From: Lytechinus pictus
Lineage: Eukaryota > Echinodermata > Echinoidea > Temnopleuroida > Toxopneustidae
Length of the DNA stretch: 64,000 bases
Assembly (NCBI RefSeq): GCF_037042905.1
Contig: NC_087249.1
Coordinates: 34,623,901-34,687,900, forward strand
Direction of reading: 5' to 3'
Positions 50,254 through 62,557 of the stretch are shown here, piece after piece. The translations under genes and the position numbers were made by a program. How positions within the stretch are numbered: position 1 is the first letter of the stretch; each line of letters opens with the position of its first letter. Under the pieces are notes generated by a model. That model had not been told where the DNA came from. It did no database searches and was given only the letters and a program-made list of their open reading frames with translations.

Positions 50254-50744
50254 CAGAGATGCCAACCTAAAGCGATGGTTGTCAGGAATATTTACCATAT
50301 TTGTCAGGAACAAATGGGAGTTTCTCAGGAACATCCCGCGAAGTACATGTAGCATCGTTTATACGCTCAACCACCCAATGATTACATGTACATGTATGTG
50401 TACAGTCAATCGCCATTGACATTGTGCATGCATGAACCGCGGCTTGCACTCCGCACTTCGCTGTGTATTCAGCAGCAGCGAGCGGAGGCGCTTGCAATAG
50501 AAATCTCAGTAGAGAAACTCCCGTTGGTTTACCGTTGGCCACACACACGCTGCATGCACGATACATGTATACACAATACATGCATATACATGCACAATAC
50601 AGGCATATATACACATGCACAGCAAAGCAATACACATGTATTGTAGTTGTTTTTTCCGTAACCTTTTTATTGTTGCCGTAACACCGTAATTGGAGGAATA
50701 AAATCGGAACAAATATGGCGAATCCGTAACGGTTGGCATCTCTG
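50254..50744. mobile_element. Inverted-repeat element, CAGAGATGCCAACC tips
   Basis: CAGAGATGCCAACC (50254-50267) is exactly inverted as GGTTGGCATCTCTG (50731-50744). The CAG tip and 14-bp repeats resemble hAT ends, but the 8-bp flanks do not match. Inside are runs of ATACATGTA-type sequence. Open frames on both strands have no recognisable protein. Confidence 0.65.
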
Positions 50745-50978
50745 CATACGTCTGTTATTTTCTTTTTGGAGATTAACAATTAAATGATACACCAGCTTAA
50801 AGTGGTACTACCATTTGCTGTGCTCAATTGATTATAACAGAAATTAATGATGCCATATATCCATTCGTATCACATTTCTTTTAATAATATAGTAAAAATA
50901 GTGATAATTGTTGGAGTAGTGAACCTTAGTCGTAAAGCTAACAGTGTTTTGTCTTTTCTCTTGTTTTTATTTGCAGGT

Positions 50979-52585
50979 AGTGAAGAACATGATCGATAAA
51001 GATGGAAGACACCATTTACCAACAGGCCAGGTGACAAATGGTTTGGGAGATTTCTCACCAGAAATCCGAGGCTTGTCTTCCGAAAATCCCAACTGATAGG
51101 CAAGGAGAGGGCCATTGTCACCCCTGGCCAAATCGATCGATGGTTCAAAGAATTAGAGGCCTATCTGGAGGAAGTGGGGGCCATGAGCATCCTCTTTGAA
51201 GGAAGGCGGATGTTCAATTGTGATGAAAGCGGCTTCCCACTTGGTGGGCACAAGGGGACGAGAGTTCTTGCAGAGAAGGGATCGAAAGTCGTCCACGAGG
51301 TGAGGAACTACGACAAGACGCAGATCAATGTCTTGGCAACAATGAATGCTTTGGAGATTTCCTTCCTCCTGTCATTATCATTCCAGGTAAACGGACAGAG
51401 GCTTGTGGGCGGTATATGACGGACGCACCCCGCGGAGCATTCTTTGCAGCAACCGACAGCGGATGGATGGACTCCAAGTCCTTCTTCGCCTTCGTCGCGA
51501 ATCTCATCCATCCGTTTCTCACTCAACACAACATTTCGAGACCCGTTCTGCTAATGGTGGATGGCCATAGCACTCACCAATCACCGGAGGTTGCTAGTTT
51601 CTGCCGGGAGAACGGAATCATCTTATACAGGCTTCCGCCTAACGCCACACACCTACTTCAACCCTGTGATGTTTCCCTCTTCAGGTCACTCAAAGCGGAG
51701 TGGAACATTGCAGAACGGGCGTTTCGGATAACCCACCCTGGATACTTTGTGACGAAGTCTACATTCGCCGGAGTTTTCAAGAAAGCCTGGGAGAGAGTGG
51801 CATCACGACCGGCGATAGCAATCAACGGATTCAAGGCTGCTGGGATCTTCCCCTTCACGAAAAATTACAAAAAAGATCATCTTCATCCTTCTTCAATTTT
51901 CTCAGCAGTATCTGGTAGCACGTCATCTACGTCTGCACCAGAGGAAGTAGACCAACCATCCACATCGAGACAGGTGACTGATGTAATTCCTCAACATTCA
52001 ACCCCAAGGTTGAGTTCTATGGATCGTGTCAATGTTTGTGACAGACAGGCATTCTCCGAGGCTGACTTCATCTCCCCTGCTCTTCACGAATATATCAGAT
52101 TTCCACGGGTAGAATTCTCAACCGGAAAGAGGCGTAAGCAGTTGCCAGAAGCAATTTCGGGGGAAGCCTTCCTTGAATTCCTTCAGGAGAAAGAAGATAA
52201 CAAGAAAAAAGAAGAAGAACGGAAAAGAGAGAGACTCGAAGAGCGTCAAAAAGCTAAGAAGTTAAAAGAAGAACAGAGTGAAGCGAGAGAAGAGAGAAAA
52301 GAAAGCCATGGAGAGGAGGAAAAAGAAGGAAGAGAAGGAGAATGACAGGGGGAAAGAAAACGCGAGACGAAAAGCAAAAATCAACCCCGTAAGCAACCTT
52401 GCCTGCAAATAGATCCAAATATTTGTTGCATGTGTCAAGTAGCATACAGAGAGGGAGAAAAGTGGATCGGCTGTGATTACTGCAATCGGTGGATGCATCA
52501 TGAATGCTCTGAAGTTTGGGGACTCACCGATGCAGAAATCACAGCAACTACGTATCGTTGTCCTATCTGTCAAAAGGAAGATTAA
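50979..52585 (+). pseudogene. pogo-like transposase with C-terminal PHD finger, broken
   Basis: This is a relic of a DDE transposase of the pogo/Tigger type. It opens after a splice-like TTTGCAG with VVKNMIDKDG. A one-base shift near 51008 leads into the CENP-B-type block RPGDKWFGRFLTRNPRL. The first catalytic Asp is at 51222-51224 (NCDESGF). A one-base loss near 51349 (after ATMNA) moves to the frame GDFLPPVIIIPGKR. The other two catalytic Asp are at 51560-51562 (LLMVDGHSTH) and 51668-51670 (HLLQPCD), 36 residues apart. A charged Lys/Glu coiled-coil tail follows to an in-frame TGA at 52343. The same frame then encodes a PHD finger with C-x2-C, C-x2-C, H-x2-C and C-x2-C spacing (CCMCQ, GCDYCNRWMHHEC, RCPICQ) and stops at 52583. 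The N-terminal HTH (psq) part is missing or lies in unseen exons. Confidence 0.8.
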
Positions 52586-52820
52586 TCCTTTCTTTTAATG
52601 TACCACTATATGTATTTCGCATTTTATTTATTTTAGTCATTCAAATTACAAAAAAAAGATACTTCCTTGGCTAGGGTAAATTCATAATATTCTGATGTAC
52701 ATGAATTCAGAATGAAAAAAAAAAACGTATAAATTTGAAGGGACGAGTATCTGTATATGTCCAAAGATTTATGTTTCTTGAAAGTTTGGTATGCACTCGA
52801 TATCTTTGATACAGGTTTTT

Positions 52821-55556
52821 AAAACTCTATTGCAAAGATGCTCAGTATGAAAATGATAACTGTATGTGACATTTGATAACAATTTATCAAAGAACTCTAC
52901 TGCAAAGATGCTCAGTATCAAAATGATAACTGTATGTGACATTTGATAACAATTTATCAAAGAATTCTACTGCAAAGATGCTCAGTATCAAAATGATAAA
53001 TGTATGTGACATTTGATAACAATTTATCAAAGAACTCTACTGCAAAGATGCTCAGTATCAAACTGATAAATGTATGTGACATTTGATAACAATTTATCAA
53101 AGAACTCTACTGCAAAGATGCTCAGTATCAAAATAATAACTGTATGTGACATTTGATAACAATTTATCAAAGAACTCTACTGCAAAGATGCTCAGTATCA
53201 AAATGATAAATGTATGTGACATTTGATAACAATCTATCAAAGAACTCTACTGCAAAGATGCTCAGTATCAAAATGATAAATGTATGTGACATTTGATAAC
53301 AATTTATCAAAGAACTCTACTGCAAAGATGCTCAGTATCAAAATGATAAATGTATGTGACATTTGATAACAATTTATCAAAGAACTCTACTGCAAAGATG
53401 CTCAGTATCAAACTGATAAATGTATGTGACATTTGATAACAATTTATCAAAGAACTCTACTGCAAAGATGCTCAGTATCAAAATAATAACTGTATGTGAC
53501 ATTTGATAACAATTTATCAAAGAACTCTACTGCAAAGATGCTCAGTATGAAAATGATAACTGTATGTGACATTTGATAACAATTTATCAAAGAACTCTAC
53601 TGCAAAGATGCTCAGTATCAAACTGATAAATGTATGTGACATTTGATAACAATTTATCAAAGAACTCTACTGCAAAGATGCTCAGTATCAAAATAATAAC
53701 TGTATGTGACATTTGATAACAATTTATCAAAGAACTCTACTGCAAAGATGCTCAGTATCAAAATAATAACTGTATGTGACATTTGATAACAATTTATCAA
53801 AGAACTCTACTGCAAAGATGCTCAGTATCAAAATGATAAATGTATGTGACATTTGATAACAATTTATCAAAGAACTCTACTGCAAAGATGCTCAGTATCA
53901 AACTGATAAATGTATGTGACATTTGATAACAATTTATCAAAGAACTCTACTGCAAAGATGCTCAGTATCAAAATAATAACTGTATGTGACATTTGATAAC
54001 AATTTATCAAAGAACTCTACTGCAAAGATGCTCAGTATGAAAATGATAACTGTATGTGACATTTGATAACAATTTATCAAAGAACTCTACTGCAAAGATG
54101 CTCAGTATCAAAATGATAAATGTATGTGACATTTGATAACAATTTATCAAAGAACTCTACTGCAAAGATGCTCAGTATCAAACTGATAAATGTATGTGAC
54201 ATTTGATAACAATTTATCAAAGAACTCTACTGCAAAGATGCTCAGTATCAAACTGATAAATGTATGTGACATTTGATAACAATTTATCAAAGAACTCTAC
54301 TGCAAAGATGCTCAGTATCAAAATGATAAATGTATGTGACATTTGATAACAATTTATCAAAGAACTCTACTGCAAAGATGCTCAGTATCAAAATAATAAC
54401 TGTATGTGACATTTGATAACAATTTATCAAAGAACTCTACTGCAAAGATGCTCAGTATCAAAATGATAAATGTATGTGACATTTGATAACAATTTATCAA
54501 AGAATTCTACTGCAAAGATGCTCAGTATCAAAATAATAACTGTATGTGACATTTGATAACAATTTATCAAAGAACTCTATTGCAAAGATGCTCAGTATCA
54601 AAATGATAAATGTATGTGACATTTGATAACAATTTATCAAAGAACTCTACTGCAAAGATGCTCAGTATCAAAATGATAAATGTATGTGACATTTGATAAC
54701 AATATATCAAAGAACTCTACTGCAAAGATGCTCAGTATCAAAATGATAAATGTATGTGACATTTGATAACAATCTATCAAAGAACTCTACTGCAAAGATG
54801 CTCAGTATCAAAATGATAAATGTATGTGACATTTGATAACAATTTATCAAAGAACTCTACTGCAAAGATGCTCAGTATCAAAATGATAAATGTATGTGAC
54901 ATTTGATAACAATATATCAAAGAACTCTACTGCAAAGATGCTCAGTATCAAAATGATAACTGTATGTGACATTTGATAACAATTTATCAAAGAACTCTAT
55001 TGCAAGGATGCTCGCTCAGTTTCAAAATGATAACTGTATGTGACATTTGATAACAATTTATCAAAGAACTCTACTGCAAAGATGCTCAGTATCAAAATGA
55101 TAAATGTATGTGACATTTGATAACAATCTATCAAAGAACTCTACTGCAAAGATGCTCAGTATCAAAATGATAAATGTATGTGACATTTGATAACAATTTA
55201 TCAAAGAACTCTACTGCAAAGATGCTCAGTATCAAAATGATAAATGTATGTGACATTTGATAACAATATATCAAAGAACTCTACTGCAAAGATGCTCAGT
55301 ATCAAAATGATAACTGTATGTGACATTTGATAACAATTTATCAAAGAACTCTATTGCAAGGATGCTCGCTCAGTTTCAAAATGATAACTGTATGTGACAT
55401 TTGATAACAATTTATCAAAGAACTCTACTGCAAAGATGCTCAGTATCAAAATGATAAATGTATGTGACATTTGATAACAATTTATCAAAGAACTCTATTG
55501 CAAGGATGCTCGCTCAGTTTCAAAATGATAACTGTATGTGACATTTGATAACAATT
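52821..55556. repeat. 70-bp satellite array, about 39 copies
   Basis: The monomer runs TGCAAAGATGCTCAGTATCA, AAATGATAAATGTATGTGAC, ATTTGATAACAATTTATCAA, AGAACTCTAC (70 bp) and repeats from 52831 to about 55556. Three units (starting about 55001, 55355, 55495) have a 4-bp insertion, giving GCTCGCTCAG. Each monomer has a perfect hairpin TTTGATAA-CAAT-TTATCAAA and a shorter TATCA-AAA-TGATA. Variants AAATGATAAA, AACTGATAAA, AAATAATAAC and TATGAAAATG recur in blocks. The array begins about 240 bp after the transposase relic. Confidence 0.97.
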
Positions 55557-55591
55557 TAGAAAGAACAGGGCCGTAGCCAGGGGGGTCCCTG

Positions 55592-55735
55592 GGTGTCATA
55601 AACAACCGTTGTAACTTTGTCACTATGGAAACTATCATGGCAACATGGCTCAGCAGCCAATCACAATCAAGGTTTCCTTGGTAGTTGCCATATAATGGCA
55701 AAGTCAAAATGGTTGTAACTCTTTATATGAAACAG
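55592..55735. mobile_element. Short MITE with 7-bp target duplication
   Basis: GTCCCTG flanks both sides (55585-55591 and 55736-55742). The interior arms are loosely inverted (GTTGTAACTTTG versus CAAAGTCAAAATGGTTGTAAC; TGGCAACATGG versus GTTGCCATA). The 144-bp unit has no coding capacity. The preceding CAGGGCCGTAGCCAGGGGGG may belong to another repeat. Confidence 0.45.
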
Positions 55736-55742
55736 GTCCCTG

Positions 55743-57088
55743 ATCATAAGTACAAAAAGTGCTTAGAAGTTGAAGCTTTCAGCTCAGAATATAAAAAATC
55801 ACCTCGCTCTTCTTGCTCACATTATTTGGTAGGTGAGTGAATGAGTGACTGCAAACAGTTCCATAGACAGGTCGCTTTTCATGCTTTCGGGTCAGCTCGT
55901 GCTTCTCGTTCGCATCGAACGTTTCTTCAGAAAACATCCTAATCATTAGTTTAAAAATTAAAGGCCTACAATCGTTAAGTTTCAAATTCAGAATATCAAA
56001 TATACTTATTCCGCATAATTTGGTTGATGAGATATACACCTTCTCCATGCATGAGTCTATCTTGATCACATTACCAAAGTTTCTCTGAATTTTTAGAATA
56101 CAAAAATCATTTTTGAAATGAGTTTGTCCTATCATGGACCTGGTCCTATGATAGCTTTCAATATATATTTTAGTGGCCGATCAGGGAAAATGTAGATGAC
56201 CCCCCCCCCCCCCCCCGGTGTTTGCGAAAGTTGGATTTGTCCTGGGGAGGGGGGCGGAACTGATCATGAAAGAGAAAGATTCGCTTTTTATAATTCGGAA
56301 TAAACGAGTCTTATAATGAACCAAATGGATAAAGTTCCAAAGAACAAACTTTGAAATAAATATAAGCGATAAATATGTTTCTGATTGAAAACGAAATTAA
56401 TCATCAAGTGTCTATTTCAAGTTATAAACACAATATGATATTTCATTGTGAAAACAATGTAATCTCCTGCAACATATCTTTCAAGATATATGCTTATTAT
56501 AAATACCTAATATATAAAGCATTGGAAATTTTAAGTATATTCACCAGAATTAGAAGATTTTACTATTATTAAATAAATATATTTTAATTCGAGTTATTGT
56601 ACTTATTAAACAGTTTCAATTGTCAAATATATGAGATATACAGATTTATTCCATCAGATTTATGTTGAAAAATCCTATGAGGAATACATGAATAAATTGC
56701 ATTTCATATACATGTATTATTACCTGTCCTAAAAAATTATGTGGGAAAAAAATTAAAAGAGCAAAGTATTGCCCCAGTTTTACCTTATTAAAATGTATAG
56801 TGACCTTTATTTATATTTACTCAAATTTTTACAGGGTGGGTGAATTTGTAAGAGGTGTTGTGGAAAACGATAACTACAAAATGTGGTAACAAAGAGAGAG
56901 AGGGGGGGGGGGGGGGGAGGGGAGCGACAGATGTACACTTGGTTATAATTAAAAGAAAAAGATATATTTCTGATATGAGAATATCCAAATTTAAGATTTT
57001 ATAGTTCCTTTGATAATAAAGGGTAAACAAGTAAAAGAAATAAACGATAATGAATAACTATTTTCAGGTGCAGATCCAGGATTTTTTT
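55743..57088. other. Spacer, no gene recognised
   Basis: AT-rich sequence with an 18-base poly-C run near 56200 and a poly-G run near 56900. Short frames on both strands show no family motif. Confidence 0.4.
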
Positions 57089-57694
57089 TTAAAGGACAAG
57101 TCCACTCCAACAAAAACTTGATTTGAATAAAAAGAGAAAAATTCAACAAGCATAACACTGAAAATTTCATCAAAATCGGATGTAAAATAAGAAAGTTATG
57201 GCATTTTAAAGTTTCGCTTCATTTCACAAAACAGTTATATGCACATCTCGGTCGGTATGCAAATGAGGAACTGATGACATCACATTCACTAATTCTTTTG
57301 TATTTCATTATATGAAATATGAAATATTTTTATTTTCTTGTCATTGTCATGTGGAATGAAGAATTATTCCTCCCTGAACACGTGGAATTCCATTATTTTA
57401 ACATTTTGTGTTTCAGGCAAGGAGGTCCTAATCGTCAAATTTGTAAAAATTGAAACATTGTATAAATTAAACAATAAAAAACAAAAGAAATAGTGAGTGA
57501 GTGACATCATCGACTCTCATTTGGATGTAACTGGCTCGTTCATATAACTATTTTGTTAAAAATAAGCGAAACTTTGAAATGTCATAACTTTCTTATTTTA
57601 CATCCAATTTTGATGAAATTTTCAGCATTGTGCTTGTCTGATTTTTCTTTATTGATTCAAATCAACATTTTTCTGAGGTGGACTTGACCTTTAA
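57089..57694. mobile_element. Full-length TTAA-AGGTCAAGTCCACC foldback MITE
   Basis: TTAA AGGACAAGTCCACTCC at the left is mirrored by GAGGTGGACTTGACCT TTAA at the right. Long arms pair through AAAATCGGATGTAAAATAAG / CTTATTTTACATCCAATTTT. It is 606 bp with no ORF. A diverged copy (38553) and a fragment (21155) are in the same window. Confidence 0.85.
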
Positions 57695-58956
57695 GGGAAG
57701 GGGGGCACATTTTCCCAGGAAAATTTGACAAGCCTCTCCCCAAAAAAATAATCCAAAATTAAAGATCATTTCGCCCCTCCCCCGATAAAAAAATTGACAA
57801 GCAAAAAAAAAAAAGGTTATCAATTCCAAAGGGGGGGGGGGGGACACAATTTGACAAAACTGTAAAGGACAGCCACGTAAAAATCTCCCAATCATTCCTC
57901 CTTTTCATCAACAGATAATATTTATTATTATTATTAGTATTGTTGTTAAAATCGTTGATATATATATTTTTTTTAATGATGATTCAATAAAAAATATCTC
58001 CATCATGATTATCATCATCTCCACCTTCAATCCTTCATCATTATCATGAACACCTTCTTTTTCCTCCTTTTTCTTTTATTCTCATGTTTTCTGATTTCTT
58101 TTTCTTCTTCTCTTTCTGGTCGGTATATGGTACATGTAGGGCTAGATCTTTTTAATTTAACTTTTAGTTTTAAGAAGTAGAAATCTCAGGGACGAAAGTT
58201 TCAGTTTTTTCGCGGCAACGTTAGACGGACATGAATGGGACGCAATCCCTGGCTCCGTGGAGAGTAAGCATACATTAGTAAATGATTTTTACTCTCTAGG
58301 AGCCTCCTGGCAAAGCCAGGCCTGGGCCAGCGACAAATCCTTAGCACCGAACAATTTTTTCACAATTCGGTCTGTGGCAGTGCCATCATTCTCCATGTTC
58401 TCACTCAGAGTCAGACTCAGTCTCACTATCTGATGCATTATGCATAATCTTTTTGGTAAAATTCAATCTGAATAAAAAGCTTTATTCCCCGTCCACCAAG
58501 ACAAGTATTCGGACTTCATCCATTCCCAATCCTACCCGGCCCAGCCAGGCTGGCTCTGCAGCTAGCTCTGACACAGGCCGGATCGCCGCGAGCATGCGAG
58601 TCGATCGCGGCCGCGCTGCCGCCGCAGAGCAATCATGTCACCATTCATTTATCGAGCGTGGCCGTGGCCTGCCATTCTTTGCGTGCTTACGTCTTTACGA
58701 CATAAGCACGCAAATTCATTATTACACATAGCATCTTGACCTATTCAATACTAAGAGACACTTTCCTACTAATTTTAATTAAATAACCATCCATTCACTT
58801 TAGTCATATGATGGCCAATAATGACATTTTAAAGGGATTTTATTACTGTCATTTCTATCATGCTAACCTGTGGACAGTCGGTGCACGAAAGAGAACCGGA
58901 AGTAAATTGCACCACGTTGGTTGGTTGAGTTCAACGAACGTAGAGGGCAGCAACAC
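57695..58956. other. Spacer with GC-rich patch, no gene recognised
   Basis: It has poly-G and ATC-rich low-complexity tracts to about 58130. The patch 58540-58680 is unusually CpG-rich for the window (GATCGCGGCCGCGCTGCCGC). A 92-codon plus-strand frame crosses it (58453-58731) but shows no recognisable protein. Confidence 0.35.
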
Positions 58957-60493
58957 ACAAGCGTGTTGCTCTAAGGAAGGTCAACTCCGCTCGAATTTTG
59001 TGACCACTTAAAAAAATAAGGTGGGGTTTTGGGAAATTTGTCGAGTTGATTTTTTTTCATTTGTTAATTTCAAATATTTTTTAATGAACAATTATTAGAT
59101 CGGTTATTCTGGGTATAAATATTAAAAATATTACTTTCATTTTTTAAGAAAATATTTAGCTTAAAGAGAAATGCCAGTATTTGCAGTAAACACTGATTTC
59201 ATGAGAAAGTCTGTAAAACCAGGCTTAATTGTCAGTATATCATCGAGGATCTAGATCTGGTACAGTTAAATAAACTGACCTTTGTGAAATCTTGAAATCT
59301 ACGCTGAAAAATGTTCACACTGAAGATCACCAACACAGATAGGCACACGTGGGACAGTGTATTATTATTGCTGAAATAAAGACCCGACGGAAGTGACCGA
59401 ATCCGCGCTTATTTTGCTTATTTCTCAGCAATTACACAATTTCTTCCAGAATCCTTTGGCACATATTTTTTATTCATACAAACAGACACTTGGGTGGTCA
59501 TTATATTAGATTCTGTAAAAAGTCATTTTGAGATCGTTACCAAAACTGGAATTTATCTTTAAATAATCATGATTTTGACATTTTTCCTCATTTTGGAATA
59601 TTAAGTCTGTGACGAGGATACCTCATATCTCTTATTTTCTTCTGCTGAATTTCGCTGCACCACTAATAAATGCATAGACAACCACCGTAATAATCGAGGT
59701 CATTTTTCTGGCCTGGGTGCGCCGAGTCTGGGCCGGTCGCGCAGCTAGCTAGTGACGTTGATGATGCGCTGGGGCTTCAGGCGACTCGTCATAGATCTAG
59801 CAACTTAGACAATGACGTCTAATTTGCCTGGCCTGATTTGAAGTGTAATGGTTTCAGGGCTGATGTTTATCAACGATGATTGTTCAAGGTTAGATATCAA
59901 ATTTTAAATGTCATTTGACTTTTAAGTCTATAAATCTGAAATAAAGGCGCTGTATCCCCGAAATCCGGGTCTAAATTTCAACTCCGAGTCCGAGACCATG
60001 GCATGGACGGCGAAAAAACAACCCATGCATCGGATGCATTGTATTGGCTGCGCGCTGCGCTGCAGCTGCACTGTGATGATGGGTTCAGCGAAGAGCTCAG
60101 AGAAAATAAGGTGGTTATATTCAATCCCGAAATGCTTTGCGAGTGGTCACAAAATCGTCTCGACGCAAATCACCTAATACAGCCGTCTGGTGAAATCGCT
60201 GATAACAACAATCACCGATTTGGTAATGATTTTAGTTTCCTGAAACTTAATTATATTTGTAAAGTTTTAAATATCAAAGTATGTTTTTATATGTATGTAT
60301 ATTCCTCAACATATTTTTTAAGTTATCTTTGATATTGTTGTAGTCATTTTCTTTCATATTCGTTTTTTGATCGCTACTAATTTGTTGTTGTATTGGATCG
60401 GCATTTGATTTCGTTGGCATGAACAATAAAATACGCGCGCAGCTCAGCTGCATGCGCGTATCGAGTTGACCTTCCTTATAGCAACACGCTTGT
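58957..60493. repeat. 31-bp inverted repeat pair 1.5 kb apart
   Basis: The arm starting ACAAGCGTGTTGCTCTAAGG (58957-58987) is inverted at 60463-60493 with one mismatch in 31 bases. Homology stops sharply on both sides, as for transposon termini, but no target duplication was found. The interval contains the candidate exon at 60003. Confidence 0.6.
60003..60222 (+). CDS. Candidate first coding exon, gene unknown
   Basis: The ATG at 60003 starts MDGEKTTHASDALYWLRAAL and stays open through EELRENKVVIFNPEMLCEWS to TTT G at a GTAATG donor (60223). The composition looks like ordinary protein: acidic, with Trp, Cys and His. Upstream 59690-59830 is CpG-rich, with TGACGT motifs that could be promoter elements. 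An ATG ten bases earlier (59993) opens a different frame, which is a caveat. No downstream exon could be joined with confidence, and no family is recognised. Because it lies between inverted repeats (58957, 60463), it may belong to a mobile element instead of a host gene. Confidence 0.4.
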
Positions 60494-62557
60494 CAAGGCC
60501 CTATATAAACAAGGTTGCGACAACAGGGGTCAAAGGTCAAATTTGAAGGATCTCGAATAGTTCCAACCGGGCCTTTTTGTCGACTGCTACCATTGGAAAT
60601 GCGTGCAAAATTTTGAATCATTTTTTATAATTATATCGGAAATCGACGTTAGAAATTCATTTTTACACTGCCCATCCATATCAATATATTAGCGACCACC
60701 TAAATTTATCAAATTTGTACAATCTTATAACAAAATCCGTGAAATATCGTTGATTTGAAAAATGGCAACCGAGTTCGTCGCAAGCCGCAAATGCTCACTG
60801 CTGCTGGTAGCGAGCGGGACGCTGCTCTAATTTTCCCCGGAACTGTCGGGCTGGATGTAAGGTTCTGTTGGCCCCCCACGGGTCGTTTGGAGAGCGAGAG
60901 GTGAGTATGTACCGGAATGTCATGTGGTGCCATAAATACTAGTTTCATGTCCTAAATTCTTATTGTAGATTTTGCGCCGTTGTAAATTTAGCTGAATTAG
61001 ATTTTTTTTAGCAGAGCACTCAAAAACATGAATGATTTGAGCATATCTTTGTGCTTGTTTTTAGTTTGAGTTTGACTGAGTGGGCCCTTAATTTTTGTAT
61101 TTTTTATTTTATTTCTGATATTTAACATGTTTAAATAGGCCACAGGGCGGCACATATCATCAACTTGGTTGTTATCCATGTGGCCCTATTAACAAAAAGT
61201 AGGCCTACAGCAAAAAATGTTTCTAGATCTAGTATTAATAATTAATACCAAATAGATCTAACCATAACGTTAGATCTAGATCTACAGTACATGCAGTGAG
61301 TTGAAATAAACATGACAAAATGTACAGGCAAAAAATGTATGCAAACATGTTATAAGAAAGATTATTGGTATCCTTAATTGGGAATTATGTTCATTTAATA
61401 TTAAAATCAACTATGAGTGTATGACAATTTGAATCAAGCTTGTGAATTTAGATTTTGAAGATGAAACATATATTGCCTATTAATTGATGGAAAGTGAGAT
61501 AAGTGCTGTGCAGAATGCAGATATTCAATTCTACTAACCTTATTTTTAATAAGAACAAAATTAATTTTAAGAATTCAATTCATTTTGGGGGCTTGGGGCC
61601 AATGCATAAAATGAATTTACAACCAGGACTGTACCAAATAGTGAAGAGCTTTATCCAGTTTAGATCAAAAGAACATAAAAAAAGAAAGTAAATATTTATT
61701 CATTTCAATCACCACACAGCACAAGGTTTACAGGATAACGTTAGGTTACTTAAATAAAATTTTACATTGGATAAGTGGTCTTGTCAGTTGTCACCAGAAT
61801 AAGGCTAGTGCTAGTTTCCCCTTATAATAATTATATTCCTATCGCTACAGAATTTTTCATAGCATTCTTAATATTTCTACCCTTTATGCCCTGTAAAAAC
61901 ATACCATGGTGTTCTTTGGATTCTATACCATTTCAATGCCTTAAATACATGTACCTCGTTGCTCTCGAGATCAACATGCTTTATTTTATTTTCATATATG
62001 ATACAGGCCAGGGTTATCCTTATAGTTGCCACCGTGATGTAAAACTATTCCGAAGGAAAGTGAAATACCCAAGTAGGCCTAGTACAGTACTAGACCAAAA
62101 GCTTTAGTATCTGTCTTTGGTTGTTTTGATGAACTGTGTTGGCTTCTCTCACTTAGTAAAATGTCAGAAATTGTTAAATAAATCCCTAGAAATGGTTATT
62201 CCTGTCTAGCCTAGTACCAATTTGGCTATAAACTCTTTGTTGTGTACTGGGTGAGTTCAATTCTCACGAGGCATATTCGAACATCATTGACCACCAAGTC
62301 TATGATAACCCTAAATGCTTTCATGGTGTCAGTACATGGACAAATGAGTTTAGTAATCCAGTTGGTTTGCATGTAGCTTCTTTTTTTTTAAATATTACTT
62401 TCATTTCTGCACTGCCAATACTTTGCACATTTTCTAGACCAAAAATCTTCAATCTCTGTCCCATCTCAGATGTTGTTCTGGAAGTGTCCATGGCAAAAAA
62501 GAATAGTGTAGCAAAAAACATCTGAGATAGTGTAGTAGGTTTCATGGTCATCATGTA
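60494..62557. other. Unassigned sequence
   Basis: A strong donor-like AG|GTGAGTATG sits at 60899-60909 after a GC-richer stretch (60740-60900), possibly a non-coding first exon on the plus strand. A possible small exon follows a CAG acceptor at about 62005 (GYPYSCHRDVKLFRRKVKY). Neither can be tied to a gene. Confidence 0.25.

Noticed and set aside
50282..50779. 165-aa minus-strand ORF
   Set aside because: Falls inside the CAGAGATGCCAACC element and translates ATACATGTA-type repeats.
52831..55556. CRISPR-like array
   Set aside because: Units are head-to-tail with no unique spacers; it is a satellite in an animal genome.
59993..60172. Alternative ATG and frame over the 60003 exon
   Set aside because: Gives a Cys/Met-rich 59-codon frame ending in TAA before the splice donor; the 60003 frame is longer and better composed.
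62225..62275. tRNA-like GAGTTCAATTCTC
   Set aside because: Does not fit the B-box consensus and no A box or cloverleaf could be drawn.
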